Source: Myxococcales bacterium (GTDB lineage: Bacteria; Myxococcota_A; Polyangia; Palsa-1104). From it: a stretch of 64,000 bases of DNA. The stretch covers positions 1 to 64,000 of the forward strand of contig PNAM01000013.1 in assembly GCA_003170275.1 (NCBI GenBank), written 5' to 3'. Made by a program: the position numbers and the translations under genes. Below are positions 22,151 through 30,593 of the stretch, piece after piece (position 1 is the stretch's first letter; each line of letters starts with the position of its first letter). The notes below the pieces were generated by a model. It was not told the origin of the DNA. It saw only the letters and a program-made list of their open reading frames with translations, and searched no databases.

Positions 22151-23608
22151 ATGAACGTGCTCCTCACGCTGTCCGCCACCCGCCTGGCGCAGCTGATTCG
22201 CAGCCGTGAGGTCAGCGCGCGCGAGGTGGTGGAGGCGCACATCCGTCGCACGGAGCAGGTCAATCCAGTGCTCAACGCGATGGTGCACGAGCGCTTCGCC
22301 GAGGCGCGCGTCGAGGCCGGGGTGGCGGACGATCAGGTGCGCGCCGGCGCGCCCGAGGCGGAGCGGCCGTTTCACGGCGTGCCGTGCACCATCAAGGAGT
22401 GCATGGGCGTGGCCGGGCTGCGTCAGACGTCCGGGCTGGTGTCGCGCAAGGATCGCCTGGCCGAGCGCGACGCGACCGCGGTTCAACGCCTGCGCGCGGC
22501 GGGCGCGATCCCGCTCGGCGTCTCCAACGTCTCCGAGCTGATGATGTGGATGGAGACCTTCAACAACGTCTACGGCCGCACCAACAATCCCTACGACCCG
22601 CGCCGCACCGTCGGCGGCTCGTCCGGCGGCGAGGGCGCGCTGGTGGGCGCGGGCGCGTCGCCGATGGGGCTCGGCGCGGACATCGGCGGGTCGATCCGCA
22701 TGCCCGCGTTCTTCAACGGCGTGTTCGGCCACAAGCCGACCGGCGGGCTGGTGCCGGCGACCGGCCACTGGCCGATGGCCGAGAACGCCGCGCGCAAGTT
22801 CAACACCACCGGTCCGTTGTGCCGGCGCGCCGAAGACCTCATGCCGTTTCTCCGCGCGATCGCCGGTCCCGACGGCGAAGACGGGGGTTGCGAGCCGATG
22901 GCGATCGGCGATCCGGCCCAGGTGAAGCTCTCCGAGCTGACCTTCTACGACGTCGAGGACAACGGCCTGATCCGCGTCTCCGGCGAGCTCAAGGCCGCGC
23001 AACGCGACGTCGCCGCGCACCTGGCCTCGCGCGGCGCACGCGTCGAGCCGCTGCAGCTCGCCCGGCTCAAGCACTCGTTCGACATCTGGTCGGCGATGAT
23101 GGACGAAGCCGCCGAGACCCGCTTCAGTGATCACCTCGGCGCTCACGGCGAGCCGACCAGCGGCGGCCGCGAGCTCGTGCGCTGGATGGTGAACCGCTCG
23201 GCGCACACGCTGCCGGCGATCATGCTGGCGCTCGCCGAGAAGATCCCGCAGTACCTGCCGGGGCTCTCCAAGAAGGCGCTCGAGCACGGCCACGCGCTCA
23301 AGGCGGAGCTCAACGAAAAGCTCGGCGCGCACGGCGTGATCCTCTACCCGTCGTTTCCGTCGACCGCGCCGCGCCACTATCGACCGATGCTGCTGCCGTT
23401 CAACTTTCAGTACACCGCGATCTTCAACGTGCTCGAGTTTCCGGTCACGCAGGTGCCGCTCGGGCTCTCCGCCGAAGGGCTGCCCCTCGGCGTGCAGATC
23501 GCCAGCCGCGCCGGCAACGATCACGTGACCATCGCGGTGGCGCTCGAGCTCGAGCGGCGCTTTGGCGGCTGGGTGTTCCCGGCGGTGCCGATGCGAGTGC
23601 GCGCGTGA
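22151..23608 (+). CDS. Amidase-signature family hydrolase
   Basis: A 485-residue amidase. The Ser-cisSer-Lys triad is read as Lys82 (TIKE), Ser157 (GGSSGGEG) and Ser181 (DIGGSIRMPA). The spacing of 75 and 24 residues is the same as in fatty acid amide hydrolase. PTGGLVP and the C-terminal PLGLSAEGLPLGVQI block are family features. The GatA-specific partners gatB and gatC are not here, so it is more likely a free amidase than part of the tRNA amidotransferase. It is 18 bases upstream of the epimerase gene and probably shares its transcript. Substrate unknown. Confidence 0.9.
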   Translation: MNVLLTLSATRLAQLIRSREVSAREVVEAHIRRTEQVNPVLNAMVHERFAEARVEAGVADDQVRAGAPEAERPFHGVPCTIKECMGVAGLRQTSGLVSRKDRLAERDATAVQRLRAAGAIPLGVSNVSELMMWMETFNNVYGRTNNPYDPRRTVGGSSGGEGALVGAGASPMGLGADIGGSIRMPAFFNGVFGHKPTGGLVPATGHWPMAENAARKFNTTGPLCRRAEDLMPFLRAIAGPDGEDGGCEPMAIGDPAQVKLSELTFYDVEDNGLIRVSGELKAAQRDVAAHLASRGARVEPLQLARLKHSFDIWSAMMDEAAETRFSDHLGAHGEPTSGGRELVRWMVNRSAHTLPAIMLALAEKIPQYLPGLSKKALEHGHALKAELNEKLGAHGVILYPSFPSTAPRHYRPMLLPFNFQYTAIFNVLEFPVTQVPLGLSAEGLPLGVQIASRAGNDHVTIAVALELERRFGGWVFPAVPMRVRA

Positions 23609-23626
23609 ACCCAGGGAGGCCCACTC

Positions 23627-24490
23627 ATGTTTGAGGTCAGCGAAAAGGCGCAGCCGTTGCCGGTGGTGGTGCTGCGCGACACCAGCGCCGGCTCGGAGGC
23701 CGAGATCGCGCCGGGCCGCGGCGGCATGGCGACGCGCTTTTCGGTCGGCGACGTGCCGGTGCTGTCGATGGACGACGCGACGCTGCTCGACCCGACCAAG
23801 AACGTGCGCGGCGGCGTGCCGGTGCTGTTTCCGACGGCGGGGCGGCTGAAGGACGACCGCTACGGCACGCGCGAGATGAAGCAGCACGGCTTCGCGCGCA
23901 ACCTGCCCTGGGAAATTGTCGATCGCTCCAAGGATGGCGATCGCGACGGCGGCGCGCGCGTGGTCCTGGCGCTCGCGTCGTCGGCCGAGACGCGCGAGCG
24001 CTTTCCGTTCGACTTTCGCGTCGAGCTCACCTACGAGCTGCGCGGCGCCACGCTCACCATCGCGCAGCGCTACGAAAACCGCGGCGACCAGCCCATGCCG
24101 TTGCACGCCGGCTTCCACCCGTACTTCCACGTCCCCGACGGCGAAAAGGCGCGCACCACGATCGAGACGCGCGCCACCCGCGCCTTCGACAACGTGACCA
24201 AGGCGGACCGCGCCTTCCACGGCTTCGACCTGACGCAAAAAGAGGTCGACCTGCACCTGCACGACCACGGCTCCACCCAATCCGCCATCGTCCTCCCCAG
24301 CGGCCGTCGCATCGAGGTCGGCGCCTCCGACGAGTTCACCCACTGGGTCGTCTGGACCGTCGCCGGCAAAGACTTCATCTGTCTCGAACCCTGGACCGCC
24401 CCCGGCAACGCCCTCAACACCGGCGATCGCCTCCTCTGGCTCCCCCCCCACCAATCCCGCCGCCTCTGGATCGCCATCACCCTCCGCTGA
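23627..24490 (+). CDS. Aldose 1-epimerase / hexose-6-phosphate epimerase-like protein
   Basis: A 287-residue cytoplasmic mutarotase-fold protein. Marks are RGGVPVLFPTAGR, MKQHGFARNLPW, LHAGFHPYFHVP with the general-acid His, and CLEPWTAPG with the catalytic Glu. The pattern is closer to YeaD-type glucose-6-phosphate 1-epimerases than to GalM. It interconverts anomers of a hexose or hexose phosphate. The upstream AGGGAGG gives a strong ribosome-binding site. Its stop lies 5 bases from the stop of the opposing lipoprotein. Confidence 0.87.
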   Translation: MFEVSEKAQPLPVVVLRDTSAGSEAEIAPGRGGMATRFSVGDVPVLSMDDATLLDPTKNVRGGVPVLFPTAGRLKDDRYGTREMKQHGFARNLPWEIVDRSKDGDRDGGARVVLALASSAETRERFPFDFRVELTYELRGATLTIAQRYENRGDQPMPLHAGFHPYFHVPDGEKARTTIETRATRAFDNVTKADRAFHGFDLTQKEVDLHLHDHGSTQSAIVLPSGRRIEVGASDEFTHWVVWTVAGKDFICLEPWTAPGNALNTGDRLLWLPPHQSRRLWIAITLR

Positions 24491-24495
24491 GGGAC

Positions 24496-24861
24496 CTATG
24501 GAGGCGCTAGCGTGAGGGGGACGGTGGCGCAGGTGGGGGGGAGGACGAGCGTGGCGGTGCCGGTGCCGACGAGGGCGCCGGATTGGGTGGCGGTGCAGGT
24601 GAGGGTTACGGTGTGGCCTTCGGGGTAGCCGTTGGGGAAGTCGATCTCGACCGTGCCGGAGGTGGGGCCGGGGGTGCGCATGAAGGCGTTGGTCTTGGGT
24701 GCGGCGGCGTCGATCGAGACGTCGAGCTCGAGCGCGTCGGCGGCAGCGATTGCGCCCGGGAAGGTGACGGTGACCAGCAGGGTGAGCTCGCGGCACGGGC
24801 GGAGTTGCTCACAGGCGGCGACCATCCCGAGCAGGAGGAGCGCGAGCCGTGCCGTGCGCAC
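24496..24861 (-). CDS. Lipoprotein of a recurrent TM-protein/lipoprotein pair (copy 1)
   Basis: A 121-residue lipoprotein with lipobox MVAAC. The mature part is one beta-rich domain of about 95 residues whose pattern (AAADALELDV, then VEIDFPNGYPEGHTVTL, then GTGTATL) is clearly shared with the N-terminal domain of the lipoprotein at 42366 (AAADQLDVVI, LEVDFPTGFPAGKAVTV, GVGDASL). Both also start the domain with two close Cys. The start GTG follows the preceding stop with no gap, as in the other pair. Function is unknown. The DFPxGxPxG element suggests a PKD- or Ig-like surface domain. Confidence 0.74.
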   Translation of the reverse strand: MRTARLALLLLGMVAACEQLRPCRELTLLVTVTFPGAIAAADALELDVSIDAAAPKTNAFMRTPGPTSGTVEIDFPNGYPEGHTVTLTCTATQSGALVGTGTATLVLPPTCATVPLTLAPP

Positions 24862-25125
24862 CTAGTTGCCCGTGCCGACGCCGATGGTGGCGCTCGGATC
24901 GCGCGTCGCGTTGCCGAGCACGATCGCCAGCGTGACACCGCTCGCCACCACCGCGACGCCGCCGAGCACCGCGAGCCAGAACATCGGTCTGCGCTTCAGC
25001 GGGCGGGGCGCCGGCTCGAGCGGGGCGACCACGGCCGGCGGTGGCGGCGCGGCCGGCTCGTCGGCGCGCGCGCTGCCGGCACACAGCAGCGTCGCGATCG
25101 CGATCTCCACCCACGCGCGCCGCAT
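24862..25125 (-). CDS. Small exported protein with C-terminal membrane helix (pair copy 1)
   Basis: An 87-residue protein. A signal peptide (cleaved after GSARA) is followed by a short Pro/Ala-rich linker, then KRRPMFWL and one membrane helix, then a short tail ending in IGVGTGN. This C-terminal design (basic patch, FW, helix, short Gly-rich tail) recurs in the proteins at 44399 and 51890. ATG at 25125 was preferred over 25170 because it gives the signal peptide. It is joined to the following lipoprotein gene stop-to-start. Confidence 0.68.
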   Translation of the reverse strand: MRRAWVEIAIATLLCAGSARADEPAAPPPPAVVAPLEPAPRPLKRRPMFWLAVLGGVAVVASGVTLAIVLGNATRDPSATIGVGTGN

Positions 25126-25174
25126 CGCTCCCGCGATGGAACGCCGCCTTTGGCGCAAGGAAGGATTCATCGCC

Positions 25175-26173
25175 CTAGCTGAGCGCCTGCTCGACGCGCG
25201 CGCGCTGCTCCTCGAGCACCTGCACCTCGCGGTCCCAATACGAGTACTCGGTGAAGTGCGGGAACGTGCGCTGAAACGCCGGATCCTCCCAGCGCGCCGC
25301 GATCCACGCCGCGTAGCGCAAGATGCGCAGCGTGCGCAGCGGCTCGACCAGGCGCAGCGATCGGTAATCGAACGGGCGCATGCTGTCGTACGCGTCGGCG
25401 AGGATGTTGCGCTGGCGCAGCGCTTCCTCGTCGCGCCCGGGCGCGATCAGCCACAAGTCCTGCACCGGCGGGCCGGCGAGGAAGTCGTCGAAGTCGAGGA
25501 AGAACGGCGTGCCGAACGGATTGGCCGCGGTGATCCCGAACAGCAGGTTTCCCAGGTGGCAGTCGCCGTGGATGCGAATCTGCTCGAGGCCCTGCCACGC
25601 GCCGGTGCACGCCGAGACGATCGCGTCGCCCACCGCGCGAAACCGCGTGCGCAGCTCCGCCGGCACCCACGGCCCGTCGGTGAGCAGCCGCACGCTGGCC
25701 GCGCCGTAGCTCTCCGGCGTGAGCGCCGGTCGGGCCGGCTCCGCGCGCGCCGCGCCCACGTTGTGCAGCCGCGCGATCAGCCGCCCGAGCTGCTCGAGCT
25801 GCTCGTCGAACAGCTCCTCCGGCACGCGCCCGCGCACCTTGGGAAACACCGCGTACCACAGCGCGCCGCCTTCGGCCTGCGACTCGCGCAGCGTCCCGTC
25901 GCCCAGATCGAGCGGCGGCACCACCGGCACCTCGGCCTCCGCCAACTCGGCGAGGAACGCGTGCTCGGCCAGGATCGCTTCGCGCGACCAGCGCCCGGGC
26001 CGATAGAACTTGGCCACCAGGCGGGTCTCATCCTCGAGCTCCACCTCGTACACGCGGTTCTCGAGGCTGTTCAGCGCGAGCGCGTAGCCGGTCGCGCGCC
26101 GCCCGCCGACCTCGACGGAGGTGAGCACGCGCTCGGGCGAGAGCGTGAAGAACGAGTCCTCGAGACGGGCCAC
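25175..26173 (-). CDS. srkA: Stress response kinase A (SrkA/RdoA/YihE family)
   Basis: A 332-residue soluble kinase of the aminoglycoside-phosphotransferase-like SrkA family. Such kinases phosphorylate proteins on Ser/Thr and counter stress-induced cell death in Escherichia coli. Marks are LNSLENRVYEVELED at the start, the catalytic loop IHGDCHLGNLL, and FFLDFDDF with the metal-binding Asp. The YAVFPKVRGR segment and a C-terminal WDREVQVLEEQRARVEQAL helix are typical of the family. The start is GTG. The gene lies 17 bases downstream of the amylase stop. Confidence 0.92.
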   Translation of the reverse strand: MARLEDSFFTLSPERVLTSVEVGGRRATGYALALNSLENRVYEVELEDETRLVAKFYRPGRWSREAILAEHAFLAELAEAEVPVVPPLDLGDGTLRESQAEGGALWYAVFPKVRGRVPEELFDEQLEQLGRLIARLHNVGAARAEPARPALTPESYGAASVRLLTDGPWVPAELRTRFRAVGDAIVSACTGAWQGLEQIRIHGDCHLGNLLFGITAANPFGTPFFLDFDDFLAGPPVQDLWLIAPGRDEEALRQRNILADAYDSMRPFDYRSLRLVEPLRTLRILRYAAWIAARWEDPAFQRTFPHFTEYSYWDREVQVLEEQRARVEQALS

Positions 26174-26190
26174 GCCGCGACAATAGCGCT

Positions 26191-28227
26191 TTACGGCACC
26201 GGCAGGATCCGGAACCCACGCGCAGGCACGTTCACTGACGGTCCGGTCAGCATGTCGCCCGAGATCTCGTCCTTGATCGGCCCGACCGGCAGCCCGCCGA
26301 CCGTCTTGTCCGCGTCGGATCGGTTGACCATCACGTAGACCTTATCGTTGCCGTCGGTCATCAGGTAGCTCCAGCTGTCGTCGTCGGACGCCTGCGTGGT
26401 GCGCGTGCCGCGTCGCAGCGCCGAGTGCGCGGTGCGCAGCGCGCCCAGCTTCTGGATCTTGCCCTGCAGCAGCAGCTGCCCGGCCGAGTAGCCGCTCCAC
26501 TGCATGAAGCGCCGGTTGTCCGGATCGCCCGCGCCCGGCATGCCCACCTCGTCGCCGTAGTAGATGAGCGGGATCCCGCGGTTGGTCATGAGCAGCGCCA
26601 TGCCCAGCGCCACGCGCTCGTACGCCGAGGTCCCCGCGACCAGCGGCGGCTGGTTGGTCCACGCGCGATCCTTGCCGTTCGCCCACACGTCGCTCCACGC
26701 CGGCGTGTCCTCGGCGAAGTGGATCGAGCGCGGCACGTCGTGGTTGCCGAGGAACGTCGACATCACGCTCTGCCCGTAATAGCCGTCGTTCGAGTCCATG
26801 AAGCTGATCAGATCCGTCATCTTGCCCTGGCGCTCGAGCACCACGCTGTTCATCGACGCGCGCAGCGGAAAGTCGAACTGCCCGTCGAGGTTGTTGCACG
26901 GATCGATGAAGCTCTTGATGAGCGCCTGATCGCCGGTGAAGGTCTCGCCGACCAGATAGGTGTGCTGCTTGGACACCGGCTCGATCTCCTTGGTCAGCCG
27001 CGAGCGCAGATCGGTCAGCCACGACACCTCGATGTGCTTGACCGCGTCGAGCCGGAAGCCGTCGAAGCCCGAGCCGGTGATCCAGTCGATCGCGTTCTGC
27101 ACCGAGTAGGCGCGCGCCGCCGCGTTGGTGAAGTTCCAGTCGGGCAGGTAGTCCTCGAACCAGCACACCTTGGCCATCGGGCCGTCGTACGAGCACGCCG
27201 CCGAGCCGCACACGCAGTTCTGCCCGTTGACCACCAGCGGGTTGAACCAGCCGTCGTTCATGTGCGCCTGGTAGATCGGCGCGTCCTTGTGCACGTGGTT
27301 CATCGCGTAGTCGATCAGCACCTTCATGCCGGCCTTGTGCGCCGCGTCGACCAGCGCCTTGAGCTCCACGTTGGTGCCGAAGCGCGCTTCGGTCTTGGAG
27401 AGATCGCGGGGCCAGTAGCCGTGATAGCCGGTGTAGGTCATCCCGTCGTCGCCGATGCCGGTCGAGTCGGTGTTGTCCATGGGCACCGACAGCCACAGCG
27501 TGTTGACCCCGAGCGTGGCGAAGTAGCCGGCCTGGATCTTCTGCGTCACGCCCGCCCAGTCGCCGCCCTGCCAGTTGGCCGGCGTTTGCAGGAGCGGCGC
27601 GACCACCGGATTGTTGTTGGTCGGATCGCCGTCGACGAATCGATCGACGAACACGAAGTACATCACCGCGTCGCGCCAGTCGAAGCCGCCCACCGCGCCG
27701 CCCGGGCACGAGATCGCCGTCGACGCGCAGGTCCAGTCGGTGCACGTGCCGGCGGTGAGCACCGAGTTCTTGCCGCCGAACCCATCGTCGACCTGCGTGA
27801 GGTTGGCCGGGTCGGCGAGGTACTTCTCGGTCGCGTCCTGATACACCACGTGAAACTTGTAGGTGACCTGGCCATTCCACGGCGCCGGCACCGCGACCGA
27901 CCACTGCGTGCCGGTGACCGCCATCGCCGCGCCCACGGTCCACCCGTCGGTGGCGAAGTCGCCGATCAGCGTCACCGACTTCTCCGGGTTGCTCCCGCCC
28001 GCGCCCGCGTACGTGAACGTGTGCGGGCAGCGGCGCTCCGCTTCGACGCACATCGGTGGGCCCGGCGGGACGTTTCCGCCGTCCGCGCCGGAGCCCGAGC
28101 CGTAGTCGCCGGAATGGCCCGAGCCCGGATCGAACGGGTGATACGGCAACGAGCCGTCGTTGCCCGCGCCGCAACCGGCGGCGGAGAGGGCGAGCGCGAC
28201 CGCGACGATGACTGCTACTCGAGGCAT
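26191..28227 (-). CDS. Alpha-amylase family (GH13) lipoprotein, second of tandem pair
   Basis: A 678-residue lipid-anchored glycosidase. Signal peptide with lipobox SAAGC, a Gly/Ser/Asp linker, an N-terminal beta domain resembling a starch-binding CBM48-like module, then the GH13 barrel. Catalytic residues are Asp394 (GFRLDAVKH), Glu428 (VGETF) and Asp497 (LGNHDVPR). An inserted Cys-rich loop (CVCGSAACS followed by CWFEDYLPD) is shared with the upstream paralogue. It probably breaks down starch or glycogen at the cell surface. The ATG is preceded by GGAGG lying inside the end of the upstream gene, and the genes overlap by 13 bases. Confidence 0.93.
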   Translation of the reverse strand: MPRVAVIVAVALALSAAGCGAGNDGSLPYHPFDPGSGHSGDYGSGSGADGGNVPPGPPMCVEAERRCPHTFTYAGAGGSNPEKSVTLIGDFATDGWTVGAAMAVTGTQWSVAVPAPWNGQVTYKFHVVYQDATEKYLADPANLTQVDDGFGGKNSVLTAGTCTDWTCASTAISCPGGAVGGFDWRDAVMYFVFVDRFVDGDPTNNNPVVAPLLQTPANWQGGDWAGVTQKIQAGYFATLGVNTLWLSVPMDNTDSTGIGDDGMTYTGYHGYWPRDLSKTEARFGTNVELKALVDAAHKAGMKVLIDYAMNHVHKDAPIYQAHMNDGWFNPLVVNGQNCVCGSAACSYDGPMAKVCWFEDYLPDWNFTNAAARAYSVQNAIDWITGSGFDGFRLDAVKHIEVSWLTDLRSRLTKEIEPVSKQHTYLVGETFTGDQALIKSFIDPCNNLDGQFDFPLRASMNSVVLERQGKMTDLISFMDSNDGYYGQSVMSTFLGNHDVPRSIHFAEDTPAWSDVWANGKDRAWTNQPPLVAGTSAYERVALGMALLMTNRGIPLIYYGDEVGMPGAGDPDNRRFMQWSGYSAGQLLLQGKIQKLGALRTAHSALRRGTRTTQASDDDSWSYLMTDGNDKVYVMVNRSDADKTVGGLPVGPIKDEISGDMLTGPSVNVPARGFRILPVP

Positions 28228-30506
28228 GCAGAACCCTCCGGGAGGTAGACGGCGAACGACAGCGGCAGCGCGGTGAACGAGGGCGTGTGATCGTCGACGG
28301 TGAGCGCGGCGCCCGAGAGCGCATCACGCCACTGCCCGTGCGGCACGCCGGCCAGCGGCACGTCGCTCGGGGCCGCCGCGCGCGACATCACCACCAGCGC
28401 GTGATCGCGCTCACCGTCGGGCGGCGTGTGCAGCGCGACCAGCCGATCGGCATCGGCGAACAGCGGCTGCCGGCCGTCGTGGCGCAGCGCGGGCAGGCAC
28501 GCGCGCAGCCGGCCGAGCCGCGCGATCTGCGCGAGCGTCTGTTGCCCGAGCGGCGAGAGCGTGGCGGGAGAGAGCACGTCGGGCAGCACCCGGCGCGAGT
28601 CGGGATCGCTGCCGCCCGCAAGCCCGACCTCGTCACCGTAGTAGAGCACCGGCATGCCCGGCAGCGTCATCATCAGGCCCATCGCCATCACCTGGCGGCG
28701 GTACGGCGCTTCGTCGGTGGGTTGCGCCGGCGGCTGGTTCCACGCGTCGCCGCTGATCGCACCTTCGGCCTCCGAGACGAAGCGCGTGGTGTCGTGGTTG
28801 CCGATGAAGCGCGTCATGGTCGCGCCCGACTGGCCCCAGTCGCGATTGCCGCCGGCGATGTCGGTCTCGAGATCGGCCAGGCTGCCCGCGCCGTGCGCGA
28901 TGGTGGTGCGCGCGGTCCACATCAGCGGGAAATCGAACTCGGAATCGAGCCCGTCGAGCGTCGAGCCCAGATACGCGCGGATCGCCTGGCGGCCGTCTTC
29001 GCCGAGCCCGGTGTAGTTCTCGCCGACCACCAGCGAGTCGAGCCCCTCGCGGTGGACGTCGGCCTTGAACGCGTGCACGATCCCGCGGGTGGCGGCGCGC
29101 GGCATCATCGGCACGGCGTCGATGCGCAGCCCGTCGAGATCGAAGCGCCGCGTCCACCACACCAGATCGTCCACGCCCGCTCCGCGCACCGCCGGGTTGC
29201 GCCAATCGAGATCCGGCAGGTAGTGATCGAACCAGCAGGTCTCCATCATCGCGCCCCAGTCGCAGCCGGGGCTGCCGCACACGCAGGCGAGCGGTCCGTC
29301 GTTGAACCAATCCGCCAGGCGTAGATCGGCCGCTTGCGCCACGTCGGGCGCGACCAGCGAGTGCGCCTGGTAGTACGGGTGGCTCTGGTAGACGTGGTTC
29401 GGCACCGCGTCGAAGATGACCCGCAGCCCACGCGCGTGCGCAGCGGCGATCAGCTGCTCGAGCTGCGCCTCGCCGCCGAGCTGCGGCTCGACCCCGCGCG
29501 GGTCGCTCGGCCAGTAGCCGTGATACGCCTCGTAGAGGTGCCCGTCGCGGCCGGTGAAGTGGCCGGTCGGGTTGGTGTAGACCGGCGACAGCCACAGCGT
29601 GCTCACGCCGAGCGTCTCGAAGTAGCCGGCCTCGATCGCGGCGCGCACGCCGTCGAGGGTTCCGCCGGCGCGATCGCCGGGCGCGGCGGGCGGTGACAGC
29701 GGTCCGGAAGCCGCGCGAAAGCGATCGATCACGATTTGATAGAGCAGCCCGTCGCCGAGAGCGCGCGCGGGGTGCGCCTCGACGAACGCCGACGCCTCCA
29801 CCGGCGTCACCGCGCGACCGTCGAGCGCGCTGGCCGACAGGCGCACGGTGTACTTGCCCGGGGCCAGGCCCTCGACGCGCAGGCGAACGCGCGGCGCGCC
29901 GTCGGCGGTGCCATCGAGCGCGAGCGCCGGTGCGGCCAGCACGTCGGCGCCGTGCCGCAGCTCGGCGAGCAGCGTGCCGGGATCGATCGCTGCGCCGCCG
30001 CGCGCCCCGCGCAGGTACCTGGCAGCGACGGTCAGGCCGGTCTGCGAGCCGGTCGCTTCGATCACCTGCAGCGCCGGCTCGGTGCAGTCAGGCATCTCCA
30101 GCTCCGAGACCTCGGTGCCGAGCGGATCGTCGCCGAGCCCGCGCGGATCGCGCGCGAAGCTGGTGCGCGGGTTCAGCTCGTCGGTTACCAGAATGTCGTC
30201 GAGGAGGACGGCGTATTGATAGGTGCCCGGCGGCAGCGTCGAGGTCAGGGTGCGCCAATCGAGCCCGTCGACGGTGACGTCGCGCCAGTGCTGGCTGCCC
30301 GGCGCCGGCCTGAGCCAGCCGTCCCAGCTGCCGACCACCACCGGCTCGCTGGCGACCCGCCCCTGCTTGGCCAGCCCGACCGCGCCGCCCGGCCGGAACC
30401 CGGCGGTGAAGCTGCACTCGGCTTCGCGGGTTGGCTCACCGACGGGAGCGGCGCAGCCGGCCAGCGTCGCAACGAGCGCAATCGAGAGGCTTTGCGGACG
30501 TTGCAT
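28215..30506 (-). CDS. Alpha-amylase family (GH13) lipoprotein, first of tandem pair
   Basis: A lipoprotein of about 763 residues with lipobox TLAGC. An N-terminal domain (VVVGSWDGWLRP, then TLPPGTYQYAVLLDD) is a glycogen-binding CBM48-like fold. A second beta domain follows, then the GH13 barrel with Asp463 (GLRIDAVP), Glu496 (VGENY) and Asp572 (IGNHDTTR). The disulphide-loop CVCGSPGCD and CWFDHYLPD is the same as in the neighbour, so the pair arose by duplication. GTG at 30515 is an alternative start. It likely acts on external starch, producing sugars for the epimerase and central metabolism, but no transporter is nearby. Confidence 0.92.
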   Translation of the reverse strand: MQRPQSLSIALVATLAGCAAPVGEPTREAECSFTAGFRPGGAVGLAKQGRVASEPVVVGSWDGWLRPAPGSQHWRDVTVDGLDWRTLTSTLPPGTYQYAVLLDDILVTDELNPRTSFARDPRGLGDDPLGTEVSELEMPDCTEPALQVIEATGSQTGLTVAARYLRGARGGAAIDPGTLLAELRHGADVLAAPALALDGTADGAPRVRLRVEGLAPGKYTVRLSASALDGRAVTPVEASAFVEAHPARALGDGLLYQIVIDRFRAASGPLSPPAAPGDRAGGTLDGVRAAIEAGYFETLGVSTLWLSPVYTNPTGHFTGRDGHLYEAYHGYWPSDPRGVEPQLGGEAQLEQLIAAAHARGLRVIFDAVPNHVYQSHPYYQAHSLVAPDVAQAADLRLADWFNDGPLACVCGSPGCDWGAMMETCWFDHYLPDLDWRNPAVRGAGVDDLVWWTRRFDLDGLRIDAVPMMPRAATRGIVHAFKADVHREGLDSLVVGENYTGLGEDGRQAIRAYLGSTLDGLDSEFDFPLMWTARTTIAHGAGSLADLETDIAGGNRDWGQSGATMTRFIGNHDTTRFVSEAEGAISGDAWNQPPAQPTDEAPYRRQVMAMGLMMTLPGMPVLYYGDEVGLAGGSDPDSRRVLPDVLSPATLSPLGQQTLAQIARLGRLRACLPALRHDGRQPLFADADRLVALHTPPDGERDHALVVMSRAAAPSDVPLAGVPHGQWRDALSGAALTVDDHTPSFTALPLSFAVYLPEGSACLE

Positions 30507-30593
30507 TCGCGACACCGACCTCAGGTTCGTAGGTTTCGTAACTCAGTTGTGAGTGCCCTGTCAAGTCGAACCCATTCGGAGTAATCTCCCGAC

